The position numbers were made by a program, and so were the translations under genes. A model generated the notes under the pieces. That model made no database searches. It was not told the DNA's origin and saw only the letters and a list, made by a program, of their open reading frames with translations. Below, piece after piece: positions 43,910 through 52,250 of a stretch of 64,000 bases of DNA; within the stretch, counting starts at the first letter, position 1; each line of letters starts with the position of its first letter. The stretch comes from Lachnospiraceae bacterium. GTDB taxonomy: Bacteria; Bacillota; Clostridia; Lachnospirales; Lachnospiraceae. The stretch is taken from contig JAFUNC010000002.1 in the NCBI GenBank assembly GCA_017473115.1, forward strand, positions 1 through 64,000. Direction: 5' to 3'.

Positions 43910-44668
43910 ATGGTAAAAGTAATTATGCATGGTTGCAACGGTAAAATGGGACAGGTGATTACCAGACTGATTGCGCAGGAAAATGATATGGAAATTGTGG
44001 CCGGTATTGATCCTTTTGACGGGATAAAGAATACATATCCTGTATTTAAGACAATTTCAGACTGTGATGTAAAGGCGGATGTTATTATCGATTTTGCTTC
44101 TGCAACTGCAGTTAACGGACTTTTAGATTATTGTGCTAATACCCAGACCCCTGTGGTACTTTGTACAACCGGTCTTGATGAGGCGCAGATTCGTCTGGTA
44201 GAAGAGACTTCCAAGAAAGTGGCCGTTTTAAAATCAGCAAATATGTCTCTCGGAATCAATCTTTTATTGAAAATGTTAAAAACAGCAGCAGGAACTTTAG
44301 CACCTGCAGGCTATGATATCGAAGTAGTAGAAAAGCATCATAACTTAAAGAAAGATGCACCCAGCGGTACAGCACTTGCGCTGGCAGATTCCATCAATGA
44401 AGAATTGGATAACCGCTATGAATATGTATTTGACAGAAGTCAGAAGAGAGAAGCACGTTCACAGAATGAAATCGGTTTCGCGGTAGTGCGTGGCGGTACC
44501 ATTGTAGGTGATCATGATGTTATTTTTGCAGGTGAGGATGAAGTAATTACCTTCAGCCATACCGCATATTCTAAGGCTGTATTCGGCAAAGGTGCTGTAC
44601 AGGCTGCGAAGTTCCTGGCAGGTAAGGGTGCTGGACTATATAATATGCAGGATGTAATTGAAGGCTAA
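43910..44668 (+). CDS. dapB: 4-Hydroxy-tetrahydrodipicolinate reductase
   Basis: A 252-residue NAD(P)H-dependent reductase acting on the DapA product. The nucleotide-binding GCNGKMGQ lies at residues 8-15; the catalytic EVVEKHHNLKKDAPSGTAL region (about 144-162) is intact. Its product is the substrate of Ddh encoded about 14 kb upstream. GAGGAG precedes the start. It is followed by a terminator. Confidence 0.97.
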   Translation: MVKVIMHGCNGKMGQVITRLIAQENDMEIVAGIDPFDGIKNTYPVFKTISDCDVKADVIIDFASATAVNGLLDYCANTQTPVVLCTTGLDEAQIRLVEETSKKVAVLKSANMSLGINLLLKMLKTAAGTLAPAGYDIEVVEKHHNLKKDAPSGTALALADSINEELDNRYEYVFDRSQKREARSQNEIGFAVVRGGTIVGDHDVIFAGEDEVITFSHTAYSKAVFGKGAVQAAKFLAGKGAGLYNMQDVIEG

Positions 44669-44700
44669 TATTATAAAAGTTGCATTATAAATTGTAATTG

Positions 44701-44743
44701 AAAGACCATAAAATAAAGATTGCTTTGTTTTGTGGTCTTTTTT
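44701..44743 (+). terminator. Terminator of dapB
   Basis: AAAGACCATAAAA (44701-44713) pairs with TTTTGTGGTCTTT (44728-44740) with one mismatch, followed by T residues. Confidence 0.8.
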
Positions 44744-44751
44744 AATAAATT

Positions 44752-44770
44752 ATCGCCTGAAATAGGCGAT
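44752..44770. promoter_or_regulatory. Short inverted repeat, operator candidate
   Basis: ATCGCCT (44752-44758) and AGGCGAT (44764-44770) separated by 5 bp, about 70 bp before a gene with an HTH domain. It could be that regulator's own site. Confidence 0.35.
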
Positions 44771-44841
44771 TCTACCAACGGTCGATTGATGATAACCGCT
44801 GTATATGCTAACATTTTTGACAGGAGAAATGATAAATCACT

Positions 44842-46323
44842 ATGGAAAAAGAAAAAATAGGTGAATTTATATCCGAATTAAGAAAAGAACGTAAAATGAC
44901 GCAAAAGGAACTGGCGGATGAGTTAGGGCTTACAGATAAGGCGATTTCCAAATGGGAGAGAGGCTTAAGTTATCCGGACATTTCCATGTTGGAACCGATT
45001 GCAAATTTCTTTGATGTTTCGGTTATGGAATTATTAAAAGGTGAGCGCATAGACGCTGATGCTACCATTACGGTGCAGGAAGCGCAATTAATGATTAATG
45101 AATCACTGAGTATGTCTGAAGATACGCTTATCAGAAAGCAGAATAAACATAAACGGATTGTGTATATTCTCAGTGCTTTATTGATATGCTTTATTGCCGG
45201 TTTTTTTAATGTGTCATATCTTTTGTATACGGTAGCACTGGTGATGATTGCGCTGCCGGGGATTTCTTTTGCAAAGCGGAAAGCCTTTATTGATGTTCCG
45301 CATGACAGGGGAACCTTTAAACAATTATTCGGATTGTATTCTGTTGTAATATTGTTACATCAGTTAAATGAACGGATGGTAGAATTTCCGAATTATGGTG
45401 GTGAGTTGATTTATTATCGTCCCGCAGGAACATTGTTGATGGGTTTTTTCTTCTTTTTCCTTGGATATGAAGCGGTAAGAGGTTTACATAATGATAAGGA
45501 ATATTTGAAACGTATTCCTATCCATCGAATCGGTACGTTGTTGTGTACTTTCTATATCTGTAATTTCGCTTATATATTTATGACTTTGATGCGAGGAGAC
45601 CGATATCCTGCGGAAGTTTTGATAAAAGCGTTTATAGGTATTGTTTTGTTAAATGACCATATGTGGTTTTTGGTTGAATTATTGTTTTTGTATGCAGTAT
45701 TTTATATTGCTTTCCGTTTTTTTAAGAAAGAGTTTCTGCAATATGGTTGTATGCTTATTGTAATTCTATCCATCATTGTGGTAAGTTTTCTGGCCGGTCA
45801 TGATTTGAGAGGAAAAACAATATCCAACTGGTTGGAAGGGGAATGGTGGTATAATACAATTCTTCTGTTTTTTGCAGGAATGATAGTAGCACGATTTTAT
45901 GAAAAAAATGTTGGATTTTTAAAAAAATGGTTTTATCCTGTTTTGATTGTATCGATTGTTGGATTCTTAATTTTTTTTGATGGTACGGACTATGCGATGC
46001 TAAACTATGGATACTGGTCAGAAACTGTTATGACTATGGGGTATTTTGATAAGGCGGTTACGTTGGCGGTTCAATTCCCGATGATAGTATTTTTTACAGC
46101 GATAGTATTCCTGCTGATGATGAAGATAAAAGTCAATAATAAGGTGCTGGATTTTATGGGTGCAATCGGATTATGTGCCATAATGATGCAGAATACGATT
46201 TTATTGGTTTTTGAATATATGACATGGAATCAGAATATACACATTTATTGTGCGGGTGTTATAGCAGCAACGCTTGTTGTGGCAATTGGTATTTATAAAT
46301 TGTGGCAACTTGTGTTTGAATGA
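44842..46323 (+). CDS. XRE-family HTH fused to a membrane acyltransferase-3-like domain
   Basis: A 493-residue protein. Residues 1-68 are a clear Cro/C1-type HTH (MTQKELADELGLTDKAISKWERG), followed by a linker and about 11 membrane helices from residue 110 to the end. The membrane part resembles acyltransferase-3 (OafA-like) proteins and is paralogous to the first 350 residues of the protein at 47231-49216; shared pieces include WFLVE, GHD and GEWWYNT. A DNA-binding domain fused to a polytopic domain suggests a membrane-held regulator that senses a lipid or cell-wall intermediate. A small inverted repeat lies upstream. Confidence 0.8.
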   Translation: MEKEKIGEFISELRKERKMTQKELADELGLTDKAISKWERGLSYPDISMLEPIANFFDVSVMELLKGERIDADATITVQEAQLMINESLSMSEDTLIRKQNKHKRIVYILSALLICFIAGFFNVSYLLYTVALVMIALPGISFAKRKAFIDVPHDRGTFKQLFGLYSVVILLHQLNERMVEFPNYGGELIYYRPAGTLLMGFFFFFLGYEAVRGLHNDKEYLKRIPIHRIGTLLCTFYICNFAYIFMTLMRGDRYPAEVLIKAFIGIVLLNDHMWFLVELLFLYAVFYIAFRFFKKEFLQYGCMLIVILSIIVVSFLAGHDLRGKTISNWLEGEWWYNTILLFFAGMIVARFYEKNVGFLKKWFYPVLIVSIVGFLIFFDGTDYAMLNYGYWSETVMTMGYFDKAVTLAVQFPMIVFFTAIVFLLMMKIKVNNKVLDFMGAIGLCAIMMQNTILLVFEYMTWNQNIHIYCAGVIAATLVVAIGIYKLWQLVFE

Positions 46324-46336
46324 AGAGAACCTGTAT

Positions 46337-46385
46337 AACGAATCGCGGCAATAGATGTGAACCTACTTGCCCCGATTCGTTTTGT
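46337..46385 (+). terminator. Terminator after the HTH-membrane protein
   Basis: AACGAATCG-C-GGCAA (46337-46351) pairs with the arm at 46367-46381 apart from one C-C mismatch, followed by TTTTG. Confidence 0.7.
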
Positions 46386-46435
46386 ATTTTATAATAATAT
46401 GCGATGAAAATACTATATGAATAGGGAGATATAAG

Positions 46436-47212
46436 ATGGAATTCAGACCTTGTATTGATATACATAACGGAAAAGTAAAACAGATTGTGGGAAGCAGTTT
46501 AAAAGATGAAGGAAACTTGGCACAGGAAAATTTCGTGTCTGAAAAGAGTTCTGCTTATTATGCGAATTTGTATCGCGAGAACGGTTTAAAGGGCGGACAT
46601 ATCATTCTTTTAAATAAGATGGGCAGTGAATATTATGAAGCCACCAAACAGGCAGCAGTGGATGCACTACAGGCATTTTCGGGCGGTATGCAGGTCGGTG
46701 GCGGAATTCATGCCGGCAATGCTAAAGAGTATTTGGACGCAGGTGCTTCTCACGTTATAGTGACATCTTATTTATTTGATGGAGATATACTTTCAAGAGA
46801 AAAAATGCAGACCTTAAAAGATGCAGTAGGCCGTGAACATGTGGTATTTGATTTGAGCTGCCGCAAAACAGCAGAGGGATATCAAATCATGACCAATCGT
46901 TGGCAGACCGCAACTTCAGAGTATGTGACCATAGAACTTTTAAAAGAGTTGGAACAGTATTGCGATGAATTCCTCATTCACGCCGTAGATGTGGAAGGGA
47001 AAGCAGAAGGAATTGAGAAGGAACTGGTTGCTTTGCTGGGGATCTATGAAGGCAATGCCGTGACTTACGCCGGCGGAATTCATGCAATTGAAGATTTGGC
47101 TCTTCTAAAAGAATTGGGGAATGGACGTGTGCATGCGACGATTGGCAGCGCATTGGATCTTTTTGGAGGATATCTGCATTTTGATGAAATTGTAAAATTT
47201 TGTAACGGATAA
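46436..47212 (+). CDS. hisA: Phosphoribosylformimino-AICAR ribotide isomerase, eukaryotic type
   Basis: A 258-residue TIM barrel of the histidine pathway, catalysing the ProFAR to PRFAR isomerisation. It starts FRPCIDIHNGKVKQIVGSSL and contains the GGGIHAGNAKEYL and AVDVEGKAEGI segments typical of the yeast HIS6-like branch rather than the common bacterial HisA. No other his gene is in the window, so it is detached from any his operon. GGGAG lies upstream. It sits between two paralogous membrane acyltransferase genes, and the next gene starts 18 bp after its stop. Confidence 0.88.
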   Translation: MEFRPCIDIHNGKVKQIVGSSLKDEGNLAQENFVSEKSSAYYANLYRENGLKGGHIILLNKMGSEYYEATKQAAVDALQAFSGGMQVGGGIHAGNAKEYLDAGASHVIVTSYLFDGDILSREKMQTLKDAVGREHVVFDLSCRKTAEGYQIMTNRWQTATSEYVTIELLKELEQYCDEFLIHAVDVEGKAEGIEKELVALLGIYEGNAVTYAGGIHAIEDLALLKELGNGRVHATIGSALDLFGGYLHFDEIVKFCNG

Positions 47213-47230
47213 CCGTTGAGAGGAGCAGAT

Positions 47231-49216
47231 ATGAAGCCGGAATACTTATTGTTGTGCATTTTTCCTTTGATTTTACTTGCTTTTATGTTGATTAAAATGA
47301 AAGTTGCGCCAAAGGGAGAATTTCATGAAGACTTTCTTTCGTTGCAACAGAGTAAGGCAATCCAAGGTGCGGCGGCAATAGGTATCATTATTCATCATCT
47401 GACACAGCATATAACCCAATATGGAATGGAGTATAAAGGACCTATCAGTTACTTTATTTTTGCGGGGATATTTTTTACAAGTTTATTCTTTTTCTGTTCG
47501 GGTTTTGGACTAATGACCAGTCTGCAAAAGAAACCGAACTATCTGGATACTTTTTTGAAAAAAAGACTTTCGGCGGTTTTAATACCGTTCTTTGTTTCCA
47601 ATGTGCTCTATACCGTGGGAGTCGGTTTGTATTTCGGAACCGTGGGAAGCGTTACCGAAATGATAAAATGTTTGGTAGGAATCCGTTTGATTAATACCAA
47701 CACCTGGTTTTTGGTGGAAATTACAATTCTTTATCTTGCTTTTTATTTTATTTTTCGATTTATTAAAAAAACCGATAAAGCCATGGCGGCAATGAGTATA
47801 TTTGTAGTTGCATTGATCCTTTTTAGTCTCCTTCTCGGTCATGACACAAGTGAGACAGGCGGTCGCTGGTTTATGGGGGAATGGTGGTATAATACTACGC
47901 TTTTCTTCCTTGTGGGTATGTTTATGGCGAGGTACTACGATAAGGTGGTAGCCTTTTTAAAGAAACATTACAGATGGTTGTTGCCGGTGTCCATCGTTCT
48001 TTTTGGTGTTCTGTTTTATGGACAGATGATAATACTCTCCTTTTTCGGATACTATCAGGAATGGGAAGGACATCCGGGCTATGGCGCCAAAATCATTACA
48101 TTACTTTATCAGAACCTAAGTTGTGCAGTATGGTTGGTAATGATATTGCTGATTCTCATGAAGGTTAAACTTCAAAACGTTGTGCTATATCTTCTTGGCG
48201 AACTTAGTTTGGAACTCTACATTATTCATGAACTGGTTAAGGTATTTGTGACGTATAGTATTTATGTAAGTGATGTGCAGATTTTCCTTTGGGTAATAGT
48301 GGGCTCCTTTGGTTTTGGTTTTGCAGTACATGCGCTCAACAGTTTTCTGATTCAACTTTTTCTGGAGGAAGATCGACCGGTAGACGATGAATATATGACA
48401 CCGGAAATGCAGGTAAGACTAAAGGATAAGAAAAAACAGAAGAAAAAGATTGTTGCTTCCTTAATTACTGCCGGTGTTGTTATTGTTGCACTGGGAATCG
48501 GTGAATTATATATTCGATATGTGCGCCCGATTGTATATTACAAGGATGAATTGAAAACGTTTGCTTCCGCAGAAGTTGGCGATGAAGTATTTTTTGGTAT
48601 AATGGAAACGGACTATATCAAAGCAGGACTTGACAGAATGCAATGGTACGTTGCAGATAGACAGGGAGATAAACTGTTGCTGGTAAGTACCGAAGTTTTG
48701 GATGGAAGCTATTTTCATAATAAGATAGATGAACCGAATTATTGGGAACAATCGGCACTGCGGGTATATTTAAATCAGTTATATATGGACAGTACCAGTA
48801 AGTATGAAAAGGAACTGGTGCTTTTGACTACCGTGGAAACACAGGATAATCCGAAATACGGTACCGAAAGCGGACCGGTAAGCCAAGATTATATGTTTAT
48901 TTTATCGGCAGAAGAAGCAGAAATGTATTTTGCAACTGATGAAGAAAGAAGAATGAAACCGACCCCTGCTGCCGCAATGGATCATAAGGTTAATATAAAT
49001 ATCAGTAGCGGTTATAATTATGAAAAAAGAGATGGTTACAGTTGGTGGTGGGTTCGTACCGCAGGCGAGGAAGAACGCAAGATTGCTTTTGTGAATGCAG
49101 AGGGAACGATTGAATATGAGGGTCGTTACTGTACGGTGAGCAGTGGCGGAGTCAGACCGGCTATGTGGGTAAAATGTACTGCCGAAAAAGAGTGGTGGGA
49201 AATTTTAAGAGAATAA
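47231..49216 (+). CDS. Acyltransferase-3-like membrane protein with C-terminal DUF6273-like domain
   Basis: A 661-residue protein. The first 380 residues form about ten membrane helices of the acyltransferase-3 type, containing the His pair in IIIHHLTQH, and are paralogous to the membrane part of the protein at 44842-46323. A basic stretch and one more helix (about residues 410-430) lead to an extracytoplasmic domain resembling DUF6273 (NQLYMDS, MFILSAEEAEMYF, WWWVRTAG and the closing VRPAMW). It probably modifies a surface polymer or lipid. ATG 47231 follows AGAGGAG; a TTG at 47216 overlaps that site. Confidence 0.8.
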   Translation: MKPEYLLLCIFPLILLAFMLIKMKVAPKGEFHEDFLSLQQSKAIQGAAAIGIIIHHLTQHITQYGMEYKGPISYFIFAGIFFTSLFFFCSGFGLMTSLQKKPNYLDTFLKKRLSAVLIPFFVSNVLYTVGVGLYFGTVGSVTEMIKCLVGIRLINTNTWFLVEITILYLAFYFIFRFIKKTDKAMAAMSIFVVALILFSLLLGHDTSETGGRWFMGEWWYNTTLFFLVGMFMARYYDKVVAFLKKHYRWLLPVSIVLFGVLFYGQMIILSFFGYYQEWEGHPGYGAKIITLLYQNLSCAVWLVMILLILMKVKLQNVVLYLLGELSLELYIIHELVKVFVTYSIYVSDVQIFLWVIVGSFGFGFAVHALNSFLIQLFLEEDRPVDDEYMTPEMQVRLKDKKKQKKKIVASLITAGVVIVALGIGELYIRYVRPIVYYKDELKTFASAEVGDEVFFGIMETDYIKAGLDRMQWYVADRQGDKLLLVSTEVLDGSYFHNKIDEPNYWEQSALRVYLNQLYMDSTSKYEKELVLLTTVETQDNPKYGTESGPVSQDYMFILSAEEAEMYFATDEERRMKPTPAAAMDHKVNINISSGYNYEKRDGYSWWWVRTAGEEERKIAFVNAEGTIEYEGRYCTVSSGGVRPAMWVKCTAEKEWWEILRE

Positions 49217-49231
49217 ATTTAGGATACAATG

Positions 49232-49262
49232 AAAAAGGAACCTTTTACAAGGTTCCTTTTTT
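49232..49262 (+). terminator. Terminator after the acyltransferase gene
   Basis: AAAAAGGAACCTT (49232-49244) pairs with AAGGTTCCTTTTT (49249-49261) around TTAC. Confidence 0.9.
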
Positions 49263-49363
49263 GAATCTTAGCGTTAGAACGTAATGTTCGTTAATCTGTT
49301 AAAACAATACTGCTTTTTTCTAAATATATATTTAAGAATAGGCACATCGATAAAACTGATTAA

Positions 49364-49564
49364 TTATAACTTGGTTACGTTTACTGCCTGAGGTCCTTTT
49401 TCGCCGTTAACTACTTCGAATTCAACTGCAGCGCCTTCTTCCAAAGTCTTGAAGCCTTCCATGTTGAGTCCTGAGTAGTGTACGAATACATCATTTCCTG
49501 ATTCGTCAGAAATGAAACCGTAACCCTTCTGGTTGTTAAACCACTTAACTGTACCTTTGTTCAT
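49364..49564 (-). CDS. csp: Cold shock protein (CspA family)
   Basis: A 66-residue single OB-fold RNA chaperone. RNP1 (KGYGFI, residues 13-18) and RNP2 (VFVHY, 26-30) are intact. GGAGG precedes the start on the minus strand, and the leader between promoter and start is only about 45 bases, shorter than in classic cold-inducible cspA genes, so it may be constitutively expressed. Confidence 0.97.
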   Translation of the reverse strand: MNKGTVKWFNNQKGYGFISDESGNDVFVHYSGLNMEGFKTLEEGAAVEFEVVNGEKGPQAVNVTKL

Positions 49565-49616
49565 TGTAGATACCTCCGAAAAAATATAACTGATGTAAAT
49601 ATTTTACAACACAAAC

Positions 49617-49645
49617 AGCATAGCATAATGAACCAAAAATGTAAA
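49617..49645 (-). promoter_or_regulatory. Promoter of csp
   Basis: On the minus strand TTTACA (49645-49640), a 17 bp spacer and TATGCT (49622-49617). Confidence 0.65.
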
Positions 49646-49787
49646 GATATATTACAAGGTTTTGTTGATAAAATGTGAACGATGTGGTACGCTTTTTGAT
49701 GGATAAAAGAAGTAGAAAACGTAAGCGGAATCAGGAACATATTAATAACTGTTTTGCGTGAATATTATACATCGGAGATAAAAAGAA

Positions 49788-50855
49788 ATGAAAAGAATAG
49801 GCGATTTTTTTAAGGAATTTTTTATAGACGGATTGACAGGGATGGCACAGGGACTTTTTGCAACCCTGATTATCGGAACGATTATTGTACAGATTGGTTC
49901 CTGGATTCCGGGACAATTCGGCGGATATATTTTGTTGATGGGAAAAGTGGCTTGTGCATTGACCGGCGCGGGAATTGGTTGCGGGGTTGCCATTAAGTTT
50001 AAGGCAAGTCCGTTGGTGACATTATCTGCTGTGGTGACAGGTATGATTGGGGCTTTTGCTAATCAAATGCTTGCAGGAACCGTATTTGTGGACGGAGTGA
50101 TTCATTTTAGCGGACCGGGAGAACCGTTGGGGGCTTTTTTGGCTGCTGTTACAGGCATCTATATCGGTCGACTGATTTCGGGAAAGACTAAGTTGGATAT
50201 TATTTTGACTCCCTTCGTATGCATTTTAACCGGGGCTACGGTGGGGCTTCTTTTGGGACCGCCCATCAGTACTTTTATGAATAAAATCGGGGATTTAATT
50301 GCCATAGGAACACAGCAGGCACCATTTTTTATGGGAATTATAGTGTCTGTCTTAATGGGCATGGCATTGACTTTGCCTATCAGTTCTGCGGCACTGGGAG
50401 TTATTTTAAATCTGTCGGGGATTGCGGCAGGTGCGGCAACGGTAGGGTGTTGCGCGAATATGGTTGGATTTGCAGTAGCAAGTTATCAGGATAATAAATG
50501 GAATGGTTTGTTGGCCCAGGGACTTGGAACCAGTATGCTTCAGATGGGTAATATTGTGAAAAAACCTACCATCTGGTTGCCTGCAATTATTTCCAGTGCA
50601 ATTATGGGACCGATTTCTACTATGATATTTAAGTTCCAGAACAATGCGGTGGGCTCCGGCATGGGAACTGCAGGTTTGGTAGGGCCGATTAATGCATACA
50701 ACGTTATGGTAGAAACGGGACTTGACCCGGCATTGGCGATTCTGGAAGTGTTGTTGCTTTGCTTTATTTTACCGGGGCTTCTGGCATGGGGCGTGGCATC
50801 CGTAATGCGCAGATGGAAGTGGTTAAAGAAAGGTGATATGAAATTGTCGGCATAA
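49788..50855 (+). CDS. PTS_EIIC_2 family membrane protein (PfoR-like)
   Basis: A 355-residue Gly/Ala-rich protein with about nine membrane helices, matching the PTS_EIIC_2 family that includes PfoR. It has no IIA or IIB domain and none are encoded nearby, so a role as a sugar PTS permease is doubtful; PfoR-like proteins have been linked to regulation. GGAG lies before the start. It is followed by the aroF promoter and attenuator, with no obvious terminator in between. Confidence 0.8.
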   Translation: MKRIGDFFKEFFIDGLTGMAQGLFATLIIGTIIVQIGSWIPGQFGGYILLMGKVACALTGAGIGCGVAIKFKASPLVTLSAVVTGMIGAFANQMLAGTVFVDGVIHFSGPGEPLGAFLAAVTGIYIGRLISGKTKLDIILTPFVCILTGATVGLLLGPPISTFMNKIGDLIAIGTQQAPFFMGIIVSVLMGMALTLPISSAALGVILNLSGIAAGAATVGCCANMVGFAVASYQDNKWNGLLAQGLGTSMLQMGNIVKKPTIWLPAIISSAIMGPISTMIFKFQNNAVGSGMGTAGLVGPINAYNVMVETGLDPALAILEVLLLCFILPGLLAWGVASVMRRWKWLKKGDMKLSA

Positions 50856-50906
50856 GGGTATATGAACTTTACTGATTTAAAGTGATAAAAAAATAAAGAA
50901 AAACTA

Positions 50907-50934
50907 TTGACAATGAAAATCAGAGTGCTATAAT
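50907..50934 (+). promoter_or_regulatory. Promoter of the aro leader
   Basis: TTGACA (50907-50912), a 16 bp spacer and TATAAT (50929-50934), both perfect consensus boxes. Confidence 0.88.
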
Positions 50935-50964
50935 GTACACGAACAAACTTTGAAGGAGACGGAA

Positions 50965-51051
50965 ATGAGTAGATTTGTAAATTTCTTTTTTACATACTTT
51001 TACTTTTACTTTATTAAGCAAGTTAATAAGGTTTCTCTGTCGTGCAACTAA
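50965..51051 (+). CDS. Phe/Tyr-rich leader peptide of the aro operon
   Basis: A 28-residue ORF with AAGGAG 6 bp before ATG. Its core FVNFFFTYFYFYF (residues 4-16) has seven Phe and three Tyr within 13 residues. It ends at TAA 51049-51051, 25 bp before a terminator stem. The composition and position fit an attenuation leader: ribosomes stalled at Phe or Tyr codons would leave the downstream TTTCTCTG free to form an antiterminator. It lies between a consensus promoter and aroF. The peptide itself probably has no other function. Confidence 0.88.
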   Translation: MSRFVNFFFTYFYFYFIKQVNKVSLSCN

Positions 51052-51108
51052 CAAGGTTTTTATAAAAGTAAAGTAAACCGGTGTTTCGCAGAGAAATGCC
51101 GGTTTTTT
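51032..51108 (+). promoter_or_regulatory. Transcription attenuator (antiterminator/terminator) before aroF
   Basis: Terminator: AACCGGTGTTT (51076-51086) pairs with AAATGCCGGTT (51094-51104), then TTTT. Antiterminator: TTTCTCTG (51032-51039, inside the last leader codons) pairs perfectly with CAGAGAAA (51089-51096), which overlaps the terminator loop and 3' arm, so the two exclude each other. A further possible pairing of AAAGTAAA (51065-51072) with TTTACTTT in the leader could act as the protector stem. Confidence 0.85.
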
Positions 51109-51220
51109 GTATGATTGGATGAATCCAATCATACAACGCTCCGCGAGGATGCGCACCTCGCGGAAAGGAAAATACACTAGCGTGCCCGCTCGGGCGCAAA
51201 AGAGTTGCAAGCAACTCTTT
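51109..51220. repeat. Series of hairpins between attenuator and aroF
   Basis: Three perfect stems follow one another: GTATGATTGGAT (51109-51120) with 51123-51134; TCCGCGAGG (51140-51148) with CCTCGCGGA (51156-51164); AAAGAGTTGC (51199-51208) with 51211-51220. A short GCCCGCTCGGGC hairpin lies near 51184-51195. None has a T tract. They may protect the aroF mRNA 5' end after processing, or be insertion-derived. Confidence 0.7.
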
Positions 51221-51242
51221 ATATAGAAAAGGAGAACAAAAA

Positions 51243-52250
51243 ATGATTATCGTATTAAAATCAAACCCCAATCCCGAACAGTATGAGCAGTTAAAGAAAT
51301 GGTTAGAAGACAAAGGTCTTGATATCCACAAAACACAGGGTATCCATTCCACTATTTTAGGTCTTGTAGGCGATACTTCCAAGGTAGATATCGATCTGGT
51401 ATCCGCTATGGAAATCGTAGATACCGTTAAACGTATTCAGGAACCTTACAAGGCTGCAAATCGTAAGTTCCATCCTTTGGATACTGAAATTACCGTTGAG
51501 AATACCAAAATCGGTGCGGGACATTTTGCAATGATTGCAGGTCCTTGTTCTGTAGAAACAGAAGAGCAGATCATCGGTATTGCCAAAGCAGTAAAAGCAG
51601 CGGGTGCAACCATGCTTCGCGGCGGTGCATTTAAGCCCCGTACTTCACCCTATGCATTCCAGGGCTTGGGCGGCGATGGTATCAAACTTTTATTGGAAGC
51701 AAAGAAAGAGACAGGACTTCCTATTGTTACCGAAATTATGGACTTATCCCAGCTTGATTTGTTCGAAGAAGTAGACGTAATCCAGGTTGGCGCAAGAAAC
51801 ATGCAGAACTTCCAGTTGTTAAAAGAATTGGGTCATACCAAGAAGCCGATTCTTTTAAAGAGAGGTTTATCAAGCACCATTCAGGAATTATTGATGAGCG
51901 CGGAATACATTATGGCAGGCGGTAACGAAGACGTTATTCTTTGTGAAAGAGGTATCAGAACCTTCGAGACTGCAACCAGAAATACCCTTGACATTTCAGC
52001 AGTACCTGTTTTAAAAGAAAAGACACACTTACCGATTGTCATTGACCCTTCACATTCTACGGGTTATTCTAAATATGTAAAATCTATGTGCTATGCTTCT
52101 ACAGCAGCAGGCGCAGACGGTTTAATTATTGAAGTGCACAACGATCCTGCAAAGGCATGGTGCGATGGCCAGCAGTCTATTACACCTGCGGCATTTGAAG
52201 AAATCAATCGTGGTGTACAGTTGATTAGAGAGGACGTTTTAAAATTATGA
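51243..52250 (+). CDS. aroF: DAHP synthase, type I-beta
   Basis: A 335-residue enzyme joining phosphoenolpyruvate and erythrose 4-phosphate, the first step of the shikimate pathway. Residues 1-70 form the ferredoxin-like regulatory domain of the type I-beta form, which can mediate feedback inhibition by Tyr/Phe; the barrel follows with AGPCSVET, LRGGAFKPRTSPYAFQG and IDPSHSTG. AAGGAG lies 8 bp upstream. It is the first gene after the Phe/Tyr attenuator, and its stop overlaps the tyrA start by four bases (ATGA), so translation is coupled. Confidence 0.96.
   Translation: MIIVLKSNPNPEQYEQLKKWLEDKGLDIHKTQGIHSTILGLVGDTSKVDIDLVSAMEIVDTVKRIQEPYKAANRKFHPLDTEITVENTKIGAGHFAMIAGPCSVETEEQIIGIAKAVKAAGATMLRGGAFKPRTSPYAFQGLGGDGIKLLLEAKKETGLPIVTEIMDLSQLDLFEEVDVIQVGARNMQNFQLLKELGHTKKPILLKRGLSSTIQELLMSAEYIMAGGNEDVILCERGIRTFETATRNTLDISAVPVLKEKTHLPIVIDPSHSTGYSKYVKSMCYASTAAGADGLIIEVHNDPAKAWCDGQQSITPAAFEEINRGVQLIREDVLKL

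Noticed and set aside
44829-44864. Eleven-codon mini-ORF overlapping the start of the HTH-membrane protein
   Set aside because: Its ATG is only about three bases from the AGGAG and no structure accompanies it; it is more likely chance overlap with the leader of the real gene.
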